From Marinospirillum sp. (GTDB taxonomy: Bacteria > Pseudomonadota > Gammaproteobacteria > Pseudomonadales > Halomonadaceae), in contig NZ_JACUUA010000056.1 in the NCBI RefSeq assembly GCF_014859565.1, positions 1 to 19,624 of the forward strand: DNA of 19,624 nt, in the 5' to 3' direction. The position numbers were made by a program, and so were the translations under genes. A model generated the notes under the pieces. That model searched no databases. It was not told where the DNA came from and saw only the letters and a program-made list of their open reading frames with translations. Position 1 is the stretch's first letter. Each line of letters begins with the position of its first letter. Below, one piece after another: positions 9,640 through 16,367 of the stretch.

Positions 9640-11244
9640 TCACACTGGCGGTAGATTCAGCTCCTTCAGGTATTGATTGTGTCTGTCAGATGCTTCGCGA
9701 ATGCGCTTTTCGATGTCTGACAGTTGCGCATGTACAGTGGCAAGATCAATCTCCGGCTCCGCCTCGGCAGTACTGACGTAGCGGGAAATATTAAGGTTGT
9801 AATCGTTCTTCTCGATTTCCACCATCTCTACCCGGCGGGCATAGCGTTCTTCTTCCCGTCGGTACTGGTAGGTCTCGACAATTTTGTCGATATGTTCCGG
9901 CAAAAGCTGATTCTGTCGTTTGCCCTTATCAAAATACTCGGCGGCATTGATGAAAAGTACATCATCAGGCTTTTTGCACTTTTTCAGCACCAGAATACAC
10001 ACCGGGATGCCGGTGGAGAAAAACAGGTTGCTCGGCAAGCCAATAACCGTGTCGATATGGCCGTCCTTGAGCAGTTTAGTGCGGATACGGCTTTCTACAC
10101 CGCCTCGGAAGAGCACACCATGGGGCAGAATGATGGCCATGGTTCCCTCGTCGCCGAGGAAGTGGAAACCGTGCAGCAGAAAGGCAAAATCCGCAGCGGA
10201 CTTGGGTGCAAGACCATAGTTTTTGAAACGAAAATCTTCACCCAGGGCTTCATTGGGCTGCCAGCGGTAACTGAAGGGTGGATTAGCCACCACCGCATCG
10301 CACTAGAGTTTTCTGGCCGGATTCATCTCGTTGAGCAGCTCCCAGTCATTGGTCAGGGAGTCACCGTGGTGTATCTCGAATTCACTGTCCTTCATCCCAT
10401 GCAGCAGCATGTTCATGCGCGCCAGGTTGTAGGTGGTGATGTTCTTTTCCTGCCCATAAATCTTGCCGATGCCGTGCGGCCCCATCTGGTTACGCACGTT
10501 CAGCAGCAGCGAGCCGGAGCCACAGGCGAAGTCCAGCACAGAGCTGAGCTTTTTCTTTGTTCCTGAGGCGGGTTCCTGGCTATCCAGCGTGACAATACGC
10601 GAAAGGATGGTGGAGACACTTTGCGGGGTATAAAACTCCCCGGCTTTCTTGCCGGAACCAGCCGCAAACTGACCGATCAGGTATTCGTAGGCATCACCCA
10701 GAATGTCGCTGTCGGTGGAGAACTGCGCAATCCCCTCGGCGATCTTGGTAATGATGGTGCAGAGTTTGTCATTACGTGCTTTGGGGGTTCGTCCCAGCTT
10801 TTCCGAGTTCAGATTGATCTCGGAAAACAGCCCCTGAAAGGTGCTTGCAAAGGATTGATTCTCGATATAACTGAATCCCCGCTCCAGGGTTTGCAACAGC
10901 TCGGCATCCTGAGTGCGGGCACATTCGTAGATGCTGCTCCACAGATAGTCCGGGTGAATGCAGTAATGCACCTTGCGACGCATTTGCTTCTCGAACTCAG
11001 CCACATCCCCGGCATTGTTTGCATACCAGGCCACCAGAGGTGCACGACGGTCGTTATCAGCCAGATTGGGATAGTCCGATCCCAGTTCCTTTTTTGCTGC
11101 CAACTCGTAGTTATCGGAAAGATAGCGCAGAAACAGAAACGACAACATATAGTCGCGGAAATCATCAGCGTTCATCGCCCCGCGCAGGTCGTCAGCGATG
11201 GCTCAGAGGGTTTTACCCAGCTGGCTCAGTTGTTCTTTTGTCAT
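9640..11244 (-). pseudogene. hsdM: Type I restriction-modification methylase hsdM, two in-frame stops
   Basis: The gene for the DNA adenine methyltransferase subunit of a type I R-M enzyme. Read from the ATG at 11242-11244 it keeps one frame for 535 codons. The N-terminus MTKEQLSQLGKTL is followed by TGA at codon 14 (11203-11205), where homologues have Trp. Translation then resumes as AIADDLRGAMNADDFRDYML. The SAM-binding motif DFACGSGSLLL is at codons 238-248. Codon 314 is TAG (10303-10305), in a segment reading RKL-stop-CDAVVANPPFSY, seven codons before the catalytic NPPF (10273-10284). There is no frameshift, and the rest reads as normal HsdM to its stop. Internal starts exist (ATG at 11175, GTG at 10293) but without good ribosome sites. 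Two separate nonsense changes point to gene decay, or less likely to sequence error. It is the last gene of the R-M operon. Confidence 0.9.
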
Positions 11245-11276
11245 GTATTTTGTTCTCTTAGGTGATTGACCAAGCG

Positions 11277-11306
11277 ACCACAATGAACCACAATAAACAC
11301 CAATAT
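11277..11306. repeat. Three 10-bp near-direct repeats in the Abi-hsdM gap
   Basis: Three consecutive 10-bp units, ACCACAATGA, ACCACAATAA and ACACCAATAT, lie in the only real gap (97 bp) of the R-M operon, upstream of the hsdM start. The spacing equals one DNA turn, so they would face the same side of the helix. They could be an operator for hsdM or the remains of a small repeat element; no function is shown by the sequence. Confidence 0.6.
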
Positions 11307-11341
11307 GACTGGCGCCTCTGCATTTATGTACGCGTCAGTTC

Positions 11342-12301
11342 TCATTTCTGATTCTGCAATAGCCATTGCTCCCATCCTTTGATCGCACCAAAATCCTCCA
11401 GTGTTAAAAGCTGGCTGCTGGAAGTCACGCCCACTCTCAATAAATCAACCAAACGCTGAGCCCAGGTGGAATTAGGGCAAATGACTGCCAACAAGTGCGC
11501 CATGATGACAAAATACATGAAAGGCCGGGTATTTTTCATGGTTGGCCATCCCTGCGGGCAAGGGGACAGCTCCAGTACGTTGATATTCCACAAGCGGCTG
11601 TGATGCGCAGACACATTGCGGATAAAGTTCAGGCTGCGCAGCCATTGGGCGAGTGTTTTTCCTTCAGCAAGACCATACTTTTTGGCTATCAGGTTCTTGT
11701 CCGGGTGCTTCATCCCGTCAAAAAGCCGTGAAAGTAAACCAAAGTCCCATACTTCAATGGCCACCCAGACAGGTACCTGGCCGTTATACTTCTCTTTATG
11801 GTGCGCAATAAAAGGCTCCCGTCTGGCTCGATGCAGCATATTTTCATACTTTTCCAGCCAAACCTGGTGGTCGGTTTTTCCTTTGCTGGCTCCGTTAGCT
11901 CTCACCTTTTTGGCAAAGTTACCGTGAAGGCAATCCGGATTCTGATGAGCTTGTGGATCTCGTTCACCCAGCAAATGCGCCACGTCCACGCGAAGCGCCA
12001 TTTCAATTCTTTCCAGTGCATCCAGTGCCATCAGGCGCAGCTTTTTATCAAACACATAAAGCTTGACGACCTTCTCAAAATGACTGCCCGGAACAAAGCA
12101 ATCTGAGCGAATAGGTCGCTTGTGCAGCAAAGAGGCCTGCTTGTCTATCTCTCGCAGCGGATACCAATAACCACTGAGCCGGTAGTAGCCAATTCGTGCC
12201 AGATAATCCAGCGCTGCTGATTCGTTGTCCACCAACAAACCCCGCTTTTTCAGCAAAGCCAATTGATCAGACATTGATTTCCAGGGTTTCAAATCAGTCA
12301 T
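11342..12301 (-). CDS. Abi_2 (AbiD/AbiF-type) abortive-infection HEPN protein
   Basis: A 319-residue protein of the Abi_2 family (AbiD/AbiF), first known from lactococcal phage-abortive systems and belonging to the HEPN group of RNases. Family hallmarks are ARIGYYRLSGYWYPL (35-49), FDKKLRLMALDALERIEMALR (84-104) and LNFIRNVSAHHSRLWN (224-239). The last contains the HEPN RNase signature R-x4-H (Arg228, His233). RNA cleavage leading to growth arrest on phage attack is inferred from the family. The ATG overlaps the stop of the upstream gene as ATGA, so the two are probably translationally coupled. hsdM lies 97 bp downstream. This is an insertion within a restriction operon, where such genes are often carried as accessory defence. 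Confidence 0.87.
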   Translation of the reverse strand: MTDLKPWKSMSDQLALLKKRGLLVDNESAALDYLARIGYYRLSGYWYPLREIDKQASLLHKRPIRSDCFVPGSHFEKVVKLYVFDKKLRLMALDALERIEMALRVDVAHLLGERDPQAHQNPDCLHGNFAKKVRANGASKGKTDHQVWLEKYENMLHRARREPFIAHHKEKYNGQVPVWVAIEVWDFGLLSRLFDGMKHPDKNLIAKKYGLAEGKTLAQWLRSLNFIRNVSAHHSRLWNINVLELSPCPQGWPTMKNTRPFMYFVIMAHLLAVICPNSTWAQRLVDLLRVGVTSSSQLLTLEDFGAIKGWEQWLLQNQK

Positions 12302-13836
12302 TTGGGGGTCATGCCTCGGCCTTTTTCTGTCAACCGGTACTTCTGCAGGCGGCTGCGGGGTTTGTCGGGTATGGTCATTTCGATCAGCCCCTTGCGAATA
12401 GCTGTTTGCAGATAGTGCTCCCTGAAATGCTTTTCGTCCTTTAAACTCAAGGCTTCCATCAACTCTAAGCGACCCATCTCGCCTTGAAGCACTTCAAGCA
12501 GTCTGCCCACTTCGGGGGTGACTTCGGGGGTGACTTCGGGGGTGACTTCGGGGGTGACTTGTTCGGCTACTTCCCCAGCAAAACCCTCATGCACTGGCAA
12601 GCGGATCAAAAACGAACTTCGTTCATCATCGCTTTCAAAGCGCGGCTGGGGTGAACCATTGGCTTGCATTACCCGCAGAATTTTGGGGATACCGGTGGAA
12701 CGACCCTCGGTGAGATCCAGCTCCTTCAGAAACTCCCCGATGCGGCGGTTACGGTAACGGCGACTGACAGCACGACCAGCCTGCAGATCCTCCATTCGAA
12801 TAGACCGATCCGGGCCGGGGAAGCTGAGCACCACCAGTTCCTCCGGGGTGATACGCACCTCTATGGGCTCACGGATTTCATAGGAGCGGTGATATACCGC
12901 ATTCACCACTGCCTCTTCAATGGCCGCCAGCGGGTAGTTCCAGAAACGCTCTGCCTGGGGGCGATCCGGGTGCTTGATCACGGCTTCCTTGAGGTAGCTG
13001 CGGTTGATGTAGTCCACCGCATCACGGGTAATACGCCCCAACGGGCCACGAAACTCCTTTTCCTCGAAGCGATCACCGCCCGGCCCATCGGGGAAATACA
13101 CCACATCAATCTGGGTAGCAGGAAAAAAATGCTCAGGGTGATCGTTGAAAAACAGCAGTCCAACATTTTTGGGAAATGCCAGCTCCACCGGGCCACCTAC
13201 CACATTCATACGCCGTCCCAGCGCTTCGTTATCCAGGCTGGCCGCTTCGCCTGCCAGCTCACTGCCAATCTCCTGAAGAAATTCCCGCATAAGATGCGGT
13301 GACAGATCAGTAAGGTGAGCGTTCTGCCGATAGCGATCATCAAACGGCACCGTCGCCGCCAGCGACAGGAGTTCTCGCTCATCCACCCCTTTCGCCCGTA
13401 CAGTGCTGGTGTGCTTGCGCAGATAAAAGGCCCAGTCGGTACTCTTATCGCCCAATCGCACCCGAGCCTTATAAGGTCGAGTCTCGCCGCCGGGCACCCA
13501 GAGTACAAGAATCAGCTTGCCCTGAACTTCATAAGTGGCGGTCAGGGGGTGATAGGATGGTTGAATCGCCGCATTACCCAGATTCAGCAACTCCTTCTGG
13601 ATCCGGTCAATCTGTTCTGGCTGCAAGCCAGCAGGTGGCAAGACTGGCTGGCCATTTTCCTCCGCTACGCCCACCACCAGATAACCACCCCCAAGGTTGT
13701 GAAAATCGTTGGCAAAGGCACAAATACTGTGCAACACCGCCTCCGGATTCCAGCCCGCCTTGTACTCTACCCGCTCACTTTCGATGGAGCGGTGGTGAAG
13801 CAGGGAGTCGAGATTGATGGGGAGTTTGGTGGTCAA
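12298..13836 (-). CDS. AlbA_2-domain ATP-binding regulator with VTPE linker
   Basis: A 512-residue protein of the COG2865 type (AlbA_2/Schlafen-like domain plus a GHKL-like ATPase region). Residues 15-150 form the AlbA_2 domain (ESERVEYKAGWNP at 19-31, NLGGGYLVVGV at 47-57). Residues about 295-415 hold the ATPase-like part (AAIEEAVVNAVYHRSY, then RNRRIGEFLKELDLTEGRSTGIPKI). A VTPE repeat linker follows at 427-443, then a C-terminal winged helix (445-510) ending in the RSRLQKYRLT pattern seen in Fic-family tails. Members are common beside type I R-M genes; the exact role is unsettled and could be regulation or defence. The start is probably TTG at 13836, supported by GGAGG ten bases upstream (13847-13851) and by a 4-bp overlap with the hsdS stop; no upstream ATG is in frame. 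Confidence 0.85.
   Translation of the reverse strand: MTTKLPINLDSLLHHRSIESERVEYKAGWNPEAVLHSICAFANDFHNLGGGYLVVGVAEENGQPVLPPAGLQPEQIDRIQKELLNLGNAAIQPSYHPLTATYEVQGKLILVLWVPGGETRPYKARVRLGDKSTDWAFYLRKHTSTVRAKGVDERELLSLAATVPFDDRYRQNAHLTDLSPHLMREFLQEIGSELAGEAASLDNEALGRRMNVVGGPVELAFPKNVGLLFFNDHPEHFFPATQIDVVYFPDGPGGDRFEEKEFRGPLGRITRDAVDYINRSYLKEAVIKHPDRPQAERFWNYPLAAIEEAVVNAVYHRSYEIREPIEVRITPEELVVLSFPGPDRSIRMEDLQAGRAVSRRYRNRRIGEFLKELDLTEGRSTGIPKILRVMQANGSPQPRFESDDERSSFLIRLPVHEGFAGEVAEQVTPEVTPEVTPEVTPEVGRLLEVLQGEMGRLELMEALSLKDEKHFREHYLQTAIRKGLIEMTIPDKPRSRLQKYRLTEKGRGMTPK
12509..12556 (-). repeat. Four perfect 12-bp tandem repeats (VTPE codons)
   Basis: Four identical 12-bp units (plus-strand ACTTCGGGGGTG) at 12509-12520, 12521-12532, 12533-12544 and 12545-12556 encode the TPEV linker of the AlbA_2 protein. 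Perfect identity, including third codon positions, suggests recent slippage. Copy-number change would add or remove four residues without a frameshift. Confidence 0.95.
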
Positions 13837-15101
13837 ATCTGTGTTTCCTCCACAGCGGGGAAAAGCTGCTGCATCAGGCCTTTTTTATGGGTCTTGAGGG
13901 CGTCGAGTTTTTCCGTATGTGCAACTACCAGCGCATCGAGGGACGAGAGGCAATCAGCGATTTTTTGTTGTTCGGATAAACTTGGCAACATTATTTCTAT
14001 CCTCTTGATTCCAATTAGGCTCATCCCCGCCTTTGTGCCAGTATCGGTTGATGCACAGAAAAGCTTCTGAGTCCTTTCAGATGCAAGAAAGTAGGCGGCA
14101 TACTTTCCGGAAATTTTTGTTCTATCGAAACGTACAAGCGCAATATGTTGATTGATGTAGGCAGGCAGCGGAATACTGGCATCAACGTAACCTACAATTC
14201 CAATATCAGCCGTGATGGAAACCAACACGTCATGCTCTTTGAGCTGAGTTCGCATACCTTCATTCGCTCCCTGTGGGAGCTGAACGAATTTAGGGTCTGT
14301 CAGATCCAAGTAGATGGAGCCGCGCCATAGGTTCGTTATGCGGACGAATAGTTCACCTTTGTCGGCATAATACGCCGCCCAACCCCGTGAACCACTGGTC
14401 ACAAAAGGGTTCAAGTCACCAAGCATTTTTACTGCCCACTCCCCAACCTCCCGAAACTCTGGGAAGCGCAACCGGGGGATGGTTTCGCCTTCGCGGGGGA
14501 AGAGTTGTTGCATCAGCCCTTTTTTATGGGCCTTGAGGGCATCAATCTTGTCAGTTTGGGCTGCTATCAGCGCGTCGAGGGAGGAAAGGCAAGCAGCGAT
14601 TTTTTGTTGTTCTTCAGGGGCTGGCACTGCAAGAGTGTATTCCTTCATTAAGGAAATATCACCTCTTGGCATTTTTACACCCTTGGCACCTTCCATTACA
14701 TAGTTAATAAATACATCACTTTTAAGCAGTACTGACAGAAATGATTCATGGACACTATCCATTGGGCGTATAACGATTACATCGTTAGATGCGGCTCCAT
14801 CACAATCAGCTACCCAAACTTTTTTCAAGTATGGGCGGATGTTGGCAATAAGAATGTCCCCCGCCTTGAAGCAGGTAAAAGAGCCAGAAGGAGGCAGCTT
14901 GGATGCACATTTTTTCCCACCGAAATCGGGAAGCAAATTCTCTGTGCTGACGTAGCTTTCAATACGGAGATCATTGAGCGAGATCCGTTTTTTTACAAAG
15001 GTTGCTATACCTTTTGTTCCAAGCTGAGTTTTGCGCCACTCCCCTGCCTCCCGAAACTCGGGAAACCGCAACCGGGGCACCAGTGCATTTTTCTCGTCCA
15101 T
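13833..15101 (-). CDS. hsdS: Type I restriction-modification specificity subunit HsdS
   Basis: The DNA-recognition subunit of a type I R-M complex, 422 residues, the usual size. It has two target-recognition domains (about 23-160 and 223-375), each preceded by a conserved RLRFPEFRE(A/V)GEW segment (10-22 and 210-222). Each is followed by an EQQKIA(A/D)CLSSLDAL helix with a HKKGLMQQLFP end (163-202 and 376-415). This two-fold layout sets the two halves of a bipartite DNA target and the spacer between them. Both halves are intact and the recognition domains differ, so the protein looks functional. The start codon shares one base with the stop of the DinD-like gene (TAATG), and its stop overlaps the TTG start of the AlbA_2 gene. 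Its target sequence cannot be read from the protein by eye. Confidence 0.95.
   Translation of the reverse strand: MDEKNALVPRLRFPEFREAGEWRKTQLGTKGIATFVKKRISLNDLRIESYVSTENLLPDFGGKKCASKLPPSGSFTCFKAGDILIANIRPYLKKVWVADCDGAASNDVIVIRPMDSVHESFLSVLLKSDVFINYVMEGAKGVKMPRGDISLMKEYTLAVPAPEEQQKIAACLSSLDALIAAQTDKIDALKAHKKGLMQQLFPREGETIPRLRFPEFREVGEWAVKMLGDLNPFVTSGSRGWAAYYADKGELFVRITNLWRGSIYLDLTDPKFVQLPQGANEGMRTQLKEHDVLVSITADIGIVGYVDASIPLPAYINQHIALVRFDRTKISGKYAAYFLASERTQKLFCASTDTGTKAGMSLIGIKRIEIMLPSLSEQQKIADCLSSLDALVVAHTEKLDALKTHKKGLMQQLFPAVEETQI
13865..14612 (-). repeat. Two ~109-bp diverged direct repeats within hsdS
   Basis: The stretches 13865-13973 and 14504-14612 are near-direct repeats, offset by 639 bp (213 codons), coding for the two conserved helices after each recognition domain. 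A shorter pair at 14436-14474 and 15036-15074, offset by 600 bp, codes for the segment before each domain. They are diverged at many bases but long enough to allow homologous exchange of recognition domains with other hsdS genes. Confidence 0.85.
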
Positions 15102-15358
15102 TACTCTTCCAGCCCATCAGGATTTTTAAGTGCTTTTTTCTCATCCGATGCCAGGCGTCGTTCAACCTTTTTCACATCTTCGGCAGGTGGCAGGCTTTCC
15201 GGACGGATTCCCCGACTCAACAGCGTTTGGCGCACGGCTTCGTTATTGGTGACATGCTCTTGTGAGATTTGTTTTTCGCTTTGCATCTTCTGACTGCGGG
15301 TGTTGTGGATGGTGATCTCGGCAGCGAAGTCGTTGGCCTTGAGGATGAGCTTATTCAT
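15101..15358 (-). CDS. Small protein matching the C-terminus of DinD
   Basis: An 85-residue hydrophilic protein. From NKLILKANDFAAEIT to the PPAEDVKKVERR segment it follows the C-terminal end of DNA-damage-inducible protein D (DinD), including the EAVRQTLLSRGI(R)PE(S)LPP region. The N-terminal two-thirds of DinD is absent. The start at 15358 is well supported: GGGAG lies just upstream and the ATG overlaps the end of the DUF1016 gene by 8 bp. A longer in-frame extension to 15535 would run wholly inside that gene and is rejected. It shares one base with the hsdS start. The neat fit into the operon argues for a maintained gene rather than debris. Its function is unknown; it may bind or modulate an R-M subunit. 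Confidence 0.75.
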   Translation of the reverse strand: MNKLILKANDFAAEITIHNTRSQKMQSEKQISQEHVTNNEAVRQTLLSRGIRPESLPPAEDVKKVERRLASDEKKALKNPDGLEE

Positions 15359-16367
15359 TGTTTTCTCCCAGCTGCTCTGCCAGTTCATGCAATCTAGCTT
15401 GCAGGAGTTTTTTGTCTGGTAGTTGTAATTGGTACTCGGCGACCAGGGTTGGCGAAAGATTTCGTGATAGTGCGTATTCCACCACTTCATCGTCTTTATC
15501 GCGGCAGAGCAGCACGCCGATGCTGGGATTTTCATGCGGTTTTTTTATGTCACGATCCAATGCTTCAAGATAAAAGCCAAGCTGCCCCATGTGTTTGGGG
15601 CTGAATTTGCCGATTTTGAGCTCGAAAGCGACCAAGGCAGACAGGCCACGGTGGTAAAAGAGCAGGTCGATGTAAAAGTCTTGATTTCCTACTTGAAGGC
15701 GGTATTGCTCATCAACGAACAAGAAGTCACGACCTAGTTCGAGGACAAAAGTCTTCATGTGCCGGACGAGGGCTTTCTGTAGGTCGCTTTCGCTATGGTC
15801 TTCAGGTAAGCCTAGAAATTCAAGGACATAGCTGTCCTTAAAAGCTTGACCGATCCCGCTGGGGAATTCTCTCGGCAATGCCGAGAGTTTTTTCTGGCTG
15901 GCCACTGCACGCTCAAACTGGGCCGCATCAATCTGCCGCTCAAGCTCGCGGGATGAATAGCGTTCGCGAACGCATTGTGCCAAGTAGTACGCACGCTCCT
16001 CATTGGTTTTGCAGCGGGAAAAGATAATGGTGTTGTGCGTCCAGGGCAATTCTCGCACCAGCGACGAGAGTTTTTCATCCGCCTGATAAGTCTCGTAAAA
16101 CTGCTTCATCCGCCAGAGGTTTTTGTCGCTAAAGCCTTTGATACTGGGATCTGTGGCGGTAATGTAGGAGGCCAGCGCTGTTACGACACCTTTGCCCCAC
16201 GCCTGTTGTTTCACTTTTTCGCTCAGGAGCCGCCCAACCTCCCAATACAATGCCATCAGCGCCGTATTGGCCTGCTGGAAGACTTTGGCGCGGGTCGCCT
16301 GAATCGTATGCAGGATGTGGGCAAAATCTTCCTGCGCGTTTGAGTGGGCTGGGGATTTTTTACTCAT
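15351..16367 (-). CDS. DUF1016/YhcG-type PD-(D/E)xK nuclease-family protein
   Basis: A 338-residue protein of the DUF1016 (YhcG) family. The N-terminal helical domain (about 10-165) includes ANTALMALYWEVGRLLSE (33-50) and the family's RELPWTHNTIIFSRCK (105-120). The C-terminal PD-(D/E)xK nuclease fold is visible as NQDFYIDLLFYHRGLSALVAFELK (228-251), with Asp234, Glu249 and Lys251 as the likely metal and catalytic residues. All are intact, so nuclease activity is plausible, though the substrate is unknown. Members often sit beside or inside type I R-M operons. It overlaps the end of hsdR by 8 bp and the next gene by 8 bp, so it is firmly part of this transcript. Confidence 0.92.
   Translation of the reverse strand: MSKKSPAHSNAQEDFAHILHTIQATRAKVFQQANTALMALYWEVGRLLSEKVKQQAWGKGVVTALASYITATDPSIKGFSDKNLWRMKQFYETYQADEKLSSLVRELPWTHNTIIFSRCKTNEERAYYLAQCVRERYSSRELERQIDAAQFERAVASQKKLSALPREFPSGIGQAFKDSYVLEFLGLPEDHSESDLQKALVRHMKTFVLELGRDFLFVDEQYRLQVGNQDFYIDLLFYHRGLSALVAFELKIGKFSPKHMGQLGFYLEALDRDIKKPHENPSIGVLLCRDKDDEVVEYALSRNLSPTLVAEYQLQLPDKKLLQARLHELAEQLGENNE

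Noticed and set aside
9640..11244. Recoding of TGA as Trp or TAG as pyrrolysine/selenocysteine to explain intact hsdM
   Set aside because: TGA ends many other genes in the window, including the LysE-type exporter, hsdS and the AlbA_2 gene. TAG ends the SIS gene. No recoding signal was seen, and the two interruptions use different codons.
15359..15535. N-terminal extension of the DinD-like protein
   Set aside because: The extra 59 codons lie inside the DUF1016 gene in another frame and do not resemble DinD; the internal ATG at 15358 has a good ribosome site.
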